A stretch of 30,339 nt of DNA, taken from NCBI GenBank assembly GCA_016710625.1, contig JADJVK010000037.1, forward strand, positions 1 to 30,339, written 5' to 3'. This DNA comes from Saprospiraceae bacterium. Lineage in GTDB: Bacteria > Bacteroidota > Bacteroidia > Chitinophagales > Saprospiraceae. Below, one piece after another: positions 17,299 to 26,644 of this stretch. Numbering within the stretch: position 1 is the first letter of the stretch; each line of letters starts with the position of its first letter. The notes under the pieces were generated by a model. That model was not told the origin of the DNA. It saw nothing but the letters and a program-made list of their open reading frames with translations, and ran no database searches. Position numbers and translations under genes: made by a program.

Positions 17299-18289
17299 CA
17301 TCCTATTACTTTTGATATTAAGTGCATTCTCATTCATCATTGAGGAAGAAGAATTGATGCAAAAACCAAAGAATTTTCCGAAACCAACCTATAATTTCAA
17401 GAAAAACCCTTTAAAAAAAGAAACAATCGAATTGGGAAGAACCCTCTTTTATGACCCAATTTTATCCAGAAATAATACCATTGCTTGCTCTAATTGCCAT
17501 TTGCAATACACTGCCTTTACTCATGTTGATCATGCTTTGAGTCACGGAATTGAGGACAAAATTGGTATCCGCAACTCCCCTGCTCTCATGAATTTAGCTT
17601 GGCAAAATACTTTTATGTGGGACGGTGCCATCAATCATTTGGATATGCAATCATTAGCGCCCATCAGCAATCCATTAGAGATGGACGAAAAAATCGAAAA
17701 TGTAGTTGCCAAATTGCAAAAAGATTCAAAATACCGTAAATTATTCTATGCAGCATACCAAGATAGTATTGTAACTGGAGAGCATCTTTTGAAATCCATT
17801 TCCCAATTTATGCTCACTTTGGTAAGTGCCAATTCCAAATATGACAAAATGAAAAGGAAGGAGTTGGAATTTTCTGATCAAGAAAAAAATGGTTATAAAT
17901 TATTTAAAAAACATTGTAATAATTGTCATACTGAGCCACTTTTTACCAATTTCCAGTTTGAAAATAATGGTATTGGAATGGATACTTCACTAAAGGATTT
18001 TGGGAGGTTGCGGATAACATTAAATCCTTCAGATTCCTTAAAGTTCAAAGTTCCTACCTTGCGAAATATAGAATTCTCATCCCCATATATGCATGATGGA
18101 AGATTCAAGAGGCTCAACGAAGTTTTGAAACATTATACCACTGGTATCAAATCTTCAAAAACTTTAGCAAATAAACTAAAACAACCTATTAATTTAACCC
18201 CAAATGAAAAAGTTGACCTAATAACTTTCCTTTTAACCCTATCTGATAAAGAATTTTTATTCAACCCAAAATTCGGGTATCCAAAATAA
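17288..18289 (+). CDS. mbnH: MbnH-like di-haem cytochrome c peroxidase
   Basis: A 333-residue periplasmic di-haem enzyme of the CcpA/MauG/MbnH superfamily. Two CxxCH haem sites are seen: CSNCH (67-71) and CNNCH (210-214). Family segments include LGRTLFYDPILS (49-60), NSPALMNLAWQNTFMWDG, NPLEMDEKIENVV, and SPYMHDGRFKRLNEVLKHY near the second haem. A hydrophobic signal (5-18) is followed directly by an acidic stretch. Known MbnH uses a bis-Fe(IV)-type state to oxidise a Trp of MbnP to kynurenine. The 11-base overlap with the MbnP-like gene makes that role more likely than simple H2O2 detoxification. The family alone would also allow an ordinary peroxidase. The gene is intact. Confidence 0.85.
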   Translation: MRNSILLLLILSAFSFIIEEEELMQKPKNFPKPTYNFKKNPLKKETIELGRTLFYDPILSRNNTIACSNCHLQYTAFTHVDHALSHGIEDKIGIRNSPALMNLAWQNTFMWDGAINHLDMQSLAPISNPLEMDEKIENVVAKLQKDSKYRKLFYAAYQDSIVTGEHLLKSISQFMLTLVSANSKYDKMKRKELEFSDQEKNGYKLFKKHCNNCHTEPLFTNFQFENNGIGMDTSLKDFGRLRITLNPSDSLKFKVPTLRNIEFSSPYMHDGRFKRLNEVLKHYTTGIKSSKTLANKLKQPINLTPNEKVDLITFLLTLSDKEFLFNPKFGYPK

Positions 18290-18346
18290 ATAAGTAACTA
18301 CCGAATGATTTCAATATATCTATCGTCTTATAAGAAAATTTAATAC

Positions 18347-20044
18347 ATGTTTCATATAAAAATTAAAGCGACTTTTCTATTTTCATTGTTTATCATAATG
18401 AATTTATCTGCTCAATACAATACACTTTGGATACCAGATACCATTTCTGGAACAACTTTCAATCTTACTTTGAGAGATACTTTCACCCAATTAAAAACTG
18501 GAAATCAAACGATTACAGCAGGGATTAATCACAATATTTGGGGACCTACTTTATTTTTCAACAAAGGAGATATCGTTCATTTGAATGTTAAAAACAATTT
18601 GAATGATTCGACTACTTTACACTGGCATGGGATGCATTTACCAGCTGTGATGGACGGTGGACCTCATCAAATAATACCTCCAGGCACCTTATGGCAACCA
18701 TTTTGGAAAGTAAGCAACAATGCAGCAACTTATTGGTATCATCCGCATTTGCATGAAATGACGCAAGAGCAAATGACGAAAGGTCTTGGAGGTTTTATTA
18801 TTGTCAGAGATGCTGAAGAAAAAGCATTAGCATTACCTAGAACTTATGGTGTAGATGATATTCCAATTGCTTTGACTAGCCGAAGATATACCACAAATAA
18901 TGCTTTTGTCACATCAAAATCTTCCTATGGGGATGAAATGTTGGTAAATGGAACACCAAAACCAGAAGTAAGCCTCCCAAAACAATTGGTTCGGATTAGA
19001 ATTTTAAATGCAGAAATGGAAAGATCTTATAATCTTGGATTTAGCGATGGAAGAACCTATTATATTATTGCAAATGATGGTGGCTTATTGAATGCCCCAG
19101 TTGCAGCGACCAAAACTTTGTTAGCTGTGGGAGAAAGAATTGAAATTCTAGTAGATTTGAGCAATGATGCTGTTGGGGCTACTTTGGATTTGAATGCCTA
19201 TAATGGTGGATTTCCACTTGGTTTTCCAGGTGGTGAGCCTGGAAAAACTGGAGAATTTGGCAGCTTATTGAATAATACTACCTTTAATGTTTTACACATT
19301 AAAATTGCTGCAACAACATCTAACCCAATTAAAACGGTACCAACTTCTTTAGTAAACAACAAATATTGGACAGAATCGGATGCTACTTTTAGTAGAACTA
19401 TCAAAGTTACAAATGGCAATCCTGGAGGAGCACCGTTTGATTTAGATAATGCACCTTTTAGTTTCACAAAAATCAATCATACTGTTCCTTTAAACAATAT
19501 TGAAAAGTGGACTATTACGAATAATGGTGTTTTTGGCCATGCTTTTCATATTCATGATGTAGAATTCAAATTGGTTTCTCGGAGTAATGGTGCAGTGGGT
19601 GTTCATGAAAGTGGATGGAAAGATGTTTTGTATTTGCCTGTCAATACTTCAGCGACCTTTGTAGCTAAATTTGATGATTATGCTGATGCAATTCATCCAT
19701 TTATGTACCATTGCCATTTTGCACCACATGAAGATGGCGGAATGATGGGACAATTTGTTGTTACTGATCCGACTAATTTCAGTCAAATTGATAATTATTC
19801 TACAAAATTTACTGTATTTCCCAATCCAGCTACCAATAGAGTCTATGTAAATTTTGAAGATTCAAATGCTTCTGCATATTATATAAAAATTGTGAATGCT
19901 CTTGGAAAAACAATGATGATGCTGCCAAAACCGGATTTACAAAATGGTATTGACATCAGTAATTTGAGTAGTGGAATCTATTTTATGCAGTTGATGGATA
20001 ATAAATACAAAAAAGAGAGTACTCAAAAATTTATTGTAAAATAA
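18347..20044 (+). CDS. Multicopper oxidase with T9SS sorting domain
   Basis: A 565-residue secreted laccase-like oxidase of the CueO/CotA/bilirubin-oxidase type, which oxidises substrates such as Cu(I) or phenolics with O2. Signal peptide to SAQ (21-23). All copper motifs are seen: HWHG (92-95), YHPHLH (131-136), GHAFHIHD (397-404) and HCHFAPHEDGGMMG (455-468), with Cys456 bridging to the type 1 copper and a Met as its axial ligand. There is no Met-rich insert of the CueO kind, but a Gly/Pro-rich loop is present at 287-305. Residues about 485-565 (FTVFPNPATNRVYV) are a T9SS sorting domain. It starts 57 bases after mbnH and the next ATG follows its stop directly. Cuprous oxidase is the inferred role. 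Confidence 0.93.
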   Translation: MFHIKIKATFLFSLFIIMNLSAQYNTLWIPDTISGTTFNLTLRDTFTQLKTGNQTITAGINHNIWGPTLFFNKGDIVHLNVKNNLNDSTTLHWHGMHLPAVMDGGPHQIIPPGTLWQPFWKVSNNAATYWYHPHLHEMTQEQMTKGLGGFIIVRDAEEKALALPRTYGVDDIPIALTSRRYTTNNAFVTSKSSYGDEMLVNGTPKPEVSLPKQLVRIRILNAEMERSYNLGFSDGRTYYIIANDGGLLNAPVAATKTLLAVGERIEILVDLSNDAVGATLDLNAYNGGFPLGFPGGEPGKTGEFGSLLNNTTFNVLHIKIAATTSNPIKTVPTSLVNNKYWTESDATFSRTIKVTNGNPGGAPFDLDNAPFSFTKINHTVPLNNIEKWTITNNGVFGHAFHIHDVEFKLVSRSNGAVGVHESGWKDVLYLPVNTSATFVAKFDDYADAIHPFMYHCHFAPHEDGGMMGQFVVTDPTNFSQIDNYSTKFTVFPNPATNRVYVNFEDSNASAYYIKIVNALGKTMMMLPKPDLQNGIDISNLSSGIYFMQLMDNKYKKESTQKFIVK

Positions 20045-20512
20045 ATGAGATTTCTAATTGTAATTTTAATTTTTATTGGGGTTTCCAATGTTCTAATTGG
20101 TCAAAAATTGAAAGTACTTCGTTTTGATCAATTAGAACAATTAATTGAAAAACAGACAGATAGCCTGCTTGTTTTTAATTTTTTTGCCACATGGTGTAAG
20201 CCTTGTATGCAAGAAATTCCTGATTTTTTAAAATTGCAAAAAGAAGTTAGCGACAAACCTATCCAATTCTATTTAATAAGTTTGGATATTGAAAAAGATA
20301 GCAATAAAATCTTTGTAAGTTTTATTGAAAAATATCAAACTGGGGATTTTACCTATTTATTGAAAGTACCAAAAGGAGACTGGATTAGTAAAATTGACCA
20401 AAATTGGCAAGGAAATATTCCAGCAACTTTAGTTATTAACAACAAAAAGAAGATTAGAAAATTCATTGCTAAACCCTTGGATTATCAATCATTATCAAAA
20501 TTAATCAAATGA
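20045..20512 (+). CDS. TlpA-like thioredoxin-fold protein
   Basis: A 155-residue exported thioredoxin-fold protein: signal segment 1-20, then FFATWCKPCMQEIPDF with the redox pair Cys51/Cys54 (WCKPC), and NIPATLVINNKK holding the cis-Pro loop. TlpA/ResA-type proteins reduce disulfides outside the cytoplasm, for example preparing CxxCH sites for haem attachment or copper ligands. It sits immediately after the multicopper oxidase (TAA-ATG) and overlaps the next gene by four bases. A role in maturing the di-haem or copper proteins of this operon is inferred from position. Confidence 0.85.
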   Translation: MRFLIVILIFIGVSNVLIGQKLKVLRFDQLEQLIEKQTDSLLVFNFFATWCKPCMQEIPDFLKLQKEVSDKPIQFYLISLDIEKDSNKIFVSFIEKYQTGDFTYLLKVPKGDWISKIDQNWQGNIPATLVINNKKKIRKFIAKPLDYQSLSKLIK

Positions 20513-21102
20513 AAAAATATATCGTTTTATCTTTTTTAATGGTTTTCAACCTATGTTTTTCATTTGGACAAAATAAAGTTGTAAAGGATTTCAAATTAAG
20601 GAATGTAGATGGAAAATATATTTCCTTAAGTGATTATAAATCTGCAAAAGGATTTATAATTATCTTCACCTGCAACCATTGCCCTTTTGCAAAATTATAT
20701 CCACCACGATTCAATGAGCTCCATTCAAAATTTTTACCAAAAGGTGTTCCTTTAATCGCCATCAGCTCGACAGATACAGTTCAATATGAAGAAGATACCT
20801 ATCCATTGATGGTTGAAAAAGCAAAAAATGAACATTTTATGTTTCCATATTTAATGGATGGAAATCAAAAAGTTGCTAAAAATTTTAATGCTCAAAAAAC
20901 GCCACATGCCTATGTGATCTGGAAGGAAAATGGGCAATGGGTCGTAAAATACGATGGTGCTTTTGATGACAATGGTCAAGAACCAGAAAAAGTTGAAAAC
21001 AAATATGTAGAAGCAGCAGTAGAAGCACTTTTGGAAAATAAGAAAATCGAAATAACACAAACGAAATCAATAGGTTGTCAAATTTATTTTAGAAAAAAAT
21101 AA
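20509..21102 (+). CDS. Redoxin/AhpC-TSA-type thioredoxin-family protein
   Basis: A 197-residue thioredoxin-fold protein with a signal segment (residues 1-20, CFSFGQ) and FKLRNVDGKYISLSDYKSAK leading to IFTCNHCPFAKLYPPRF. The active-site pair is Cys55/Cys58 (CNHC), a variant of CxxC seen in Bacteroidota thioredoxin-family proteins of this size. TPHAYVIWKENGQWVVKYDG gives the cis-Pro strand. It overlaps the TlpA-like gene by ATGA and ends one base before the sulfatase, so it is in the same operon. A reductase or peroxidase activity is possible. The target is unknown, but two thioredoxin-fold proteins in a row suggest a relay. Confidence 0.8.
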   Translation: MKKYIVLSFLMVFNLCFSFGQNKVVKDFKLRNVDGKYISLSDYKSAKGFIIIFTCNHCPFAKLYPPRFNELHSKFLPKGVPLIAISSTDTVQYEEDTYPLMVEKAKNEHFMFPYLMDGNQKVAKNFNAQKTPHAYVIWKENGQWVVKYDGAFDDNGQEPEKVENKYVEAAVEALLENKKIEITQTKSIGCQIYFRKK

Positions 21103-21103
21103 T

Positions 21104-22689
21104 ATGTATAAAAATTTACTTATACTGATTTTTTCAACAATTACAATAGTTTGCTCTAGTCAAAGAAATATAGTTTTGATCATTGCAGATGATTTAGGAA
21201 CTGATTATTTCGGATTTTATGCTGATTATAAAGATACTGTGGATGTTCCGAATATCAGAAAATTGCTTCAAAAGGAGTAAAATTCAATCAAGCAACAGCA
21301 AATCCAGTTTGTTCCGCAACCCGATCGACTATTTTGACAGGAAGGTATAGTTTCAGGACTGGAGTGGGTGGCATAGTTGGAGGAGCTGGTGGGTCAAATC
21401 CTTTGGATACTGCAGAAGTGACCATACCTAAGTTATTGAAAAAGAACAATTCCAATATTAGATGTGCTAATATTGGGAAATGGCATTTACAACAGCCAGC
21501 ACCAGTTTGGAATTTATTGAATCCGCTACGAATGGGCTACGACCATTTTGAAGGCTGTTTTATTGGGCAATTAACCAATTTTACCAATTGGACAAAACAC
21601 ACAAATGGCGTCCAGAGTACCTGTACAAATTATGCCACCTCTGAAAATGTAAATAATGCGATTGCTTGGCTTAAAAACCAAAATTCAAAACCATTTTTCC
21701 TATGGTTGGCATTTAATGCTCCACATGCCCCATACCATCTTCCACCTTTAAATTTGCATAACTACAAAACACTTTCTGGAACACAGCAAGATATCAATCA
21801 AAACCCAAAAAAGTATTTCAAAGCTGCCCTTCAGGCAATGGATACAGAAATCGGAAGATTTATGGATTCCTTGAAAACATTAAATCAGCTCGATAGTACT
21901 GATTTTATCTTTATTGGAGACAACGGAAATACGACACAAACTGCCCAAATTGCAAATATTAACCGCTCAAAAGGAACTGTTTATGAAAATGGAGTTCATG
22001 TACCTATGATAATTTCTGGACCATCAGTAGTGAATCAAAACAGAAGTACGGATGCTTTAGTAAATGTAGCAGATATTTTTGCTACAGTTTTAGAATTAAA
22101 TGGCGTTAATAACTGGCAATCTCAAATTCCTGTAAATAAACCAGTTGATTCAAAAAGCTTATTGCCAATTCTAAAAAATGAAAATATCAAAATTAGAAAT
22201 TGGTCTTTTTGTGAAAATTTCAAATTGATGCCAGATTCTTCTGACGGAAAAGCAATACGAAATGAAAAATACAAACTAATCCGATTTGATAATCAAATTC
22301 AAGAATTTTACAATTTGAGTTTGGATAAAGACGAAGCTATTAATTTACTAAAAACAAACCTATCAACCGAAGATATTTCCAATTATCAATATCTCTGTAA
22401 TGAAATGAGCAATTTAGTTGGCAAAGGAGATTGGTGCATAAAAACTGTAGATAATAATGACCTTTCTTCAGAAACATTTGATATTTCGCCAAATCCTTTT
22501 CAAGATTATATTCATATTTTTCCCAAAAATGATAGCGATGAATTTATACTTACTAATGTATTAGGTAAAATAATTTATAGTGGAAATGATATTGAAAATC
22601 AAAATTTTAGCACATTAGAAGAAGGAATTTATTTTATCAGAAATAAAAATAATATTTGGCAATCAAAAAAATTGATAAAAATTAAATAA
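21104..22689 (+). CDS. Sulfatase with T9SS sorting domain (one frameshift)
   Basis: Exported sulfatase of the alkaline-phosphatase superfamily, about 528 residues when restored. Seen: signal segment 1-19, VLIIADDLG with metal Asp29-Asp30, the formylglycine motif CSATRSTILTGRY (Cys70), GKWHL, and FIGDNGN with further metal ligands. It needs a formylglycine-generating enzyme encoded elsewhere. Missing one A near 21258-21264 splits the first 55 codons from the rest; adding it restores RKLASKGVKFNQATANPVCS. The C-terminus (ISPNPFQDYIHI, EGIYFIRNK) is a T9SS sorting domain. It starts one base after the redoxin gene. The substrate, possibly a sulfated polysaccharide or a small ester, is unknown, and its place in a copper operon is odd. 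Confidence 0.88.
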
Positions 22690-22768
22690 AATAACATGCT
22701 AAACCGAAGGATATTGTATTTAAAATTCGACAAAGTTTAAAATCATAAAATATTTTAAACAATACATT

Positions 22769-24256
22769 ATGCAATTTAGAAAGCTTAAAATTTTAGTAAT
22801 AATTTTATTACTTTCAAAAAACATATTTTCCCAATCTAACCCAATTATTACTACGTGGATACAAAATACATCTGGACAATCAAATCCAAGTTATCCATCA
22901 TTGGAGTGTAATGTTCAAAGTGTTTATTATACATCTACCAATTCTTATATTAGTGCATCTAGTATTCCTGGATATGTGATCGGTCCTTGGCAAAATAATC
23001 CAAATGCTCCTGCTGACCAAAATTATGTTTGTAAGTTCCCATTAACACCTGTTGTTAATAATGGAACAAAAACTAATACTGGACTTGGTGTTGTAGGACT
23101 TTGGAAAAATGGTGTGGGTATTTTTAATGCAAAAGATGGTAGATATTGGAATAATACCACCCAGCAATTTGTGAATGGTATCACTAATAGTGGATGGAAT
23201 CGAAATGCAAAATATTTTGAAGGAGTTAGTTTCGATAGTTGTAAAGGGCATCCTGCTCCAGGAGGTGCCTATCACCACCATATTTCTCCAAAATGCTTAT
23301 ATAATCAAGATGAAACCGCTTATCATTCCCCAATTTTAGGTTTTGCATGGGATGGTTATCCAATTTATGGACCATATGCCTATACCAATACAAATGGAAC
23401 AGGTGCAATCAAAAGAATGGTTAGTAGCTATGTGCTGACATCCTCAGGTTCGAGAACTAATGGACCACCAGTAAATACTTATCCATGGGGCAGTATGTGT
23501 GAAGATTATGTTTATACAGCTGGATCAGGTGATTTGGATGCATATAATGGTAGGACATGTGTTACTCCCGAATATCCATCAGGAACCTATGCTTATTTTG
23601 TAACAATTGAAGCCGATGGCACTCCAGCTTATCCATTTGTTTTAGCCGCTCAATATTATGGAATTGTGCCTTCAACAAGTACAAATAACCAAATCCCATC
23701 TGGTGCAACCCAATATTTACCGCCACCATTACCAGTAGTTTTGTTCAACTTTACGGTGCAACTTTCTGGTAATGATGCAATTATATCTTGGAGAGCAGAA
23801 GCTGAGGTAAATTTATCCAATTATGTCATTGAAAGATCAAATGATGCTGTCAATTTTGAAAAAATATTCAATCAACCAGCATTAGGTAAAAGTTTATATT
23901 CACAAAAAGATCAAAATTTAAGCAAAGGAAGTTATTATTATAGAATAAAATCAGTAAATTTAGATGAGACTTTTGAGTATTCCAAAATTGTAACTATTGC
24001 AGTAAATGATCAGTCTTCTATGATGGTTCATAACAATCCAGCAGGGGATGTTTTGACAATACAGCATTTTGATGCTATAAATGAAAGAACCATAAAAATA
24101 ATAGACATACAAGGGAAAGAAGTTAAATCTGAAATTATGCCAGTTGGTACTACGATGATTTCAATAGATGTTCAGACCTTATATGCTGGAATTTATTTTA
24201 TCAATATTTCGGATAATTTTAATAGAACCAGTTCTAAATTAGTAATATCAAGATAA
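22769..24256 (+). CDS. YHYH-domain secreted protein 1 with T9SS tail
   Basis: A 495-residue exported protein. Signal segment 1-22, then a YHYH-family domain (about 25-310) with its signature CKGHPAPGGAYHHHISPKC (158-176), HSPILGFAWDGYPIYGP (186-202), NGRTCVTPEYPSGTYAYFVT. A fibronectin-III-like module (about 325-412, ISWRAEAEVNLSNYVIERSN) and a T9SS sorting domain finish it. The clustered His and the Cys pairs look metal-binding, but the family has no established function that I can name. It starts 79 bases after the sulfatase and 5 bases before a paralogue. Export to the surface is supported by the tail. The link to copper is inferred from the operon. Confidence 0.85.
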   Translation: MQFRKLKILVIILLLSKNIFSQSNPIITTWIQNTSGQSNPSYPSLECNVQSVYYTSTNSYISASSIPGYVIGPWQNNPNAPADQNYVCKFPLTPVVNNGTKTNTGLGVVGLWKNGVGIFNAKDGRYWNNTTQQFVNGITNSGWNRNAKYFEGVSFDSCKGHPAPGGAYHHHISPKCLYNQDETAYHSPILGFAWDGYPIYGPYAYTNTNGTGAIKRMVSSYVLTSSGSRTNGPPVNTYPWGSMCEDYVYTAGSGDLDAYNGRTCVTPEYPSGTYAYFVTIEADGTPAYPFVLAAQYYGIVPSTSTNNQIPSGATQYLPPPLPVVLFNFTVQLSGNDAIISWRAEAEVNLSNYVIERSNDAVNFEKIFNQPALGKSLYSQKDQNLSKGSYYYRIKSVNLDETFEYSKIVTIAVNDQSSMMVHNNPAGDVLTIQHFDAINERTIKIIDIQGKEVKSEIMPVGTTMISIDVQTLYAGIYFINISDNFNRTSSKLVISR

Positions 24257-24261
24257 AAAAT

Positions 24262-25617
24262 ATGAAAAAAAGTTCAATTGTTGTTTTAACTATTTTGATT
24301 AGCTGTCAATTGTTTGCACAGACTAATCCTGTGATAACGAAATGGTTACAGAACACAACAAATATCATGGGAAGACATTATGTGAAAGGAAATTCAACAC
24401 CTATTCAAGATAATGTTTTAGCAAATGTATTGTCTGTAAAATATTCAACATCATCTGTTTATGTATCCACAAATGGAATTCCAGCCTATATCACAGGTCC
24501 TTTTCAAGATGGAAATCCTTCATTGGCAACTAGCCAAAATGCTATTTTTAAATTTCCATTAAATCCTGTAAAAAATACTGGAACTTCATCCCCAACTACT
24601 GGTGGAAATATTGGAATTTTCATAAACGGTGTAGCACTTTTTGATTATAGAGATGGCGTTTCTTGGAGTTTTGCATCTAATACTATAAAGGTGGACCTTC
24701 TGGAGGGATGGGTGATAATATTTGGAACAGAGATGCGGTTGTTGCAGAAAGGGTTGGATTCGATTGTTCGAAAGGACATCCAGCAATGGGAAATTACCAC
24801 CATCACCAAAATCCAAGTGCTTTCAAGTTAGATAGTAAAGTAATTTATGATGTCTGTAACTTATATGATGCAGATGGATTGTATATCATTGATGCTACTA
24901 AACACTCTCCACTTATTGGTTTTGCATATGATGGCTTTCCTATTTATGGTGCTTTTGGTTACAAAAACTTAGATGGCACTGGAGGTATCGTAAGAATGAA
25001 ATCTAGTTTTAAACTAAGGAATATTACAACCAGAACAGTTTATGCAGATGGAACAGATGTGACCGACGGTCCAGCTGTCAGCACAACTTATCCATTAGGT
25101 TATTTTAGAGAAGATTATGAATTTATTGCTCCGAGCTCTGGACAAACTGATTATTTGGATGCTCATAATGGAAGATTTTGTGAGACTCCAGAATATCCGA
25201 ATGGGATTTATCCTATTTTGTACTGTGGATGAAAACTTAAATTCTGCCTATCCATATGTTGTAGGACCAACATTTTATGGCGTAAAGAATGCTTCAAAAG
25301 TGAATTCTATAAATGAAACTGTCACAACTTATAATCCCTCTACTTCCAATAAAGAATTGAATAACAACACAATAGATGCTTCAGTTTTTCCAAATCCAAG
25401 CCAAGAATTTATTGCGATACAGATTAGTGAAATGGCTGAGCAAAATTATGAGGTGAAATTATATGATTTGAAAGGTACTTTATTACAAAAAGTTACTATT
25501 TTACAAGGTAGTACTGTCGCCTATTTTGATGTAAGGTCATTATATAATGGTGTTTACCTTGTAAGTATCGAAATTGGAAAAGAGAAAATCCTTAAAAAAG
25601 TTTCGATTTTAAAATAA
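24262..25617 (+). CDS. YHYH-domain secreted protein 2 with T9SS tail (frameshifts)
   Basis: Paralogue of the upstream protein. Signal segment 1-19, then NPVITKWLQNTTN matching NPIITTWIQNTSG of the first copy. The core shares CSKGHPAMGNYHHHQNP, HSPLIGFAYDGFPIYG, DGTGGIVRMKSS, LDAHNGRFCETPEYPNGIY. The frame breaks at the A-run 24687-24689 and twice at about 25211-25224; one base added at each restores TIKGGPSGGMGDN and YPYFVTVDENLN. The C-terminus (FPNPSQEFIAIQIS, GVYLVSIEIG) is a T9SS sorting domain. It lacks the fibronectin-like module, so it is shorter (about 450 residues). It is the last gene of the operon, 23 bases before a strong terminator. Confidence 0.82.
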
Positions 25618-25639
25618 ATTTAGGGTCAATACAAATATC

Positions 25640-25675
25640 AATAGCCATCTACTTTCGGTAGAGGCTATTTTTTTT
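25640..25675 (+). terminator. Strong intrinsic terminator ending the copper operon
   Basis: Stem AATAGCC (25640-25646) with GGCTATT (25663-25669), continued after one bulged A by TCTAC/GTAGA around loop TTTCG, then a run of T to 25675. It lies 23 bases after the stop of the second YHYH gene. Confidence 0.9.
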
Positions 25676-25840
25676 AGTTCATAAATTAAAAAAATAATAT
25701 TTAGCAAAGCCTTAAATCAATCTGAATATCAACAGAAATATTACTTTAGTATATTGAATAAATATCATTCGTCTATAAATTTATACAGTTTGGAAATTGT
25801 AATTTATTTTTTTAATAATTAATTGATTTAAAGGCATATA

Positions 25841-26627
25841 ATGTATTTAGTAGTAGATGAATCTGGACGTAAAAGTAATATTAATAAAAATCAAACTGAA
25901 AATATAGTAATGTATTCGGCAGTTAAGACTTTAGATAAAGTTCTATCGTTTAATAATTTTTCTATTAAATATGTTACTAAAGGAGAAGAAACTTATACTA
26001 TTAACAATCAAAAATTCGATATTCAAAAAAATGATTATTTGTTATGTAATCATCATTGTGAAGGCAAAATTACCAGATTTAAATCTTGGAAATTATTTTA
26101 ATTCAAATGATTTCATGGAACAAAAGTTTAACTCAGCAAATACTAATTTAGGTGAAAAATTACATAAATTATATAATAATATTGAAAAAGACCCTTATAG
26201 TAATTATCAATTTGATTTAGATTTTTTTTACTTTCTAACTGAAAGTATCATATCAGATTATATTCCAATTGTTAAACAATTTAATTCTGTAAGAAGTGTT
26301 AAATCTGCTACGAAAAAAGACCTTATCAGAAGATTGGAAAAAGGTAAAAAATATATTGATGAAAATTTTCAGAGAGATATTGAAATCATTAATGTTGCAA
26401 ATGAAGCACATATATCTCAATACCATTTTTTTAGACTGTTTAGAAATGTTTATAATATTAGTCCTCTACAATACATAAAACAGAAAAAAATGGAAAAAGC
26501 AAAAGGACTAATACATAAAATGCCAATCAATCAAATTGCTAATGAAGTAGGATATAACGATATTTTTTCTTTTAGTAAGGCTTATAAAAAGCACTTTGGA
26601 TATGCTCCTTCAGAAACTTTAAAATAA
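25841..26627 (+). CDS. AraC-family transcriptional regulator (one frameshift)
   Basis: Cytoplasmic regulator: the N-terminal part (25841 to about 26070) is a cupin-like sensing domain (FSIKYVTKGEETYTINNQKF) and the C-terminal part carries the two helix-turn-helix units of the AraC family, with RDIEIINVANEAHISQYHFF, RLFRNVYNISPLQYIKQKKM and ANEVGYNDIFSFSKAYKKHF. The frames join if one A is removed from the run 26066-26069, giving EGKLPDLNLGNYFNSND. Restored length is about 262 residues. AAGG (25831-25834) lies six bases before the ATG. It is separated from the copper operon by a terminator, so it has its own promoter. The inducer and target are unknown. Confidence 0.87.
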
Positions 26628-26639
26628 GCCTTACTAAAA
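26570..26639. repeat. 16-bp perfect inverted repeat across the AraC gene end
   Basis: TTTTAGTAAGGCTTAT (26570-26585) inside the coding end and ATAAGCCTTACTAAAA (26624-26639) over the stop codon are exact reverse complements, with a 38-base spacer. There is no T tract after it beyond short A/T runs, so it is not a simple terminator. It may act on mRNA stability at the 3' end. Confidence 0.75.
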
Positions 26640-26644
26640 AATTA

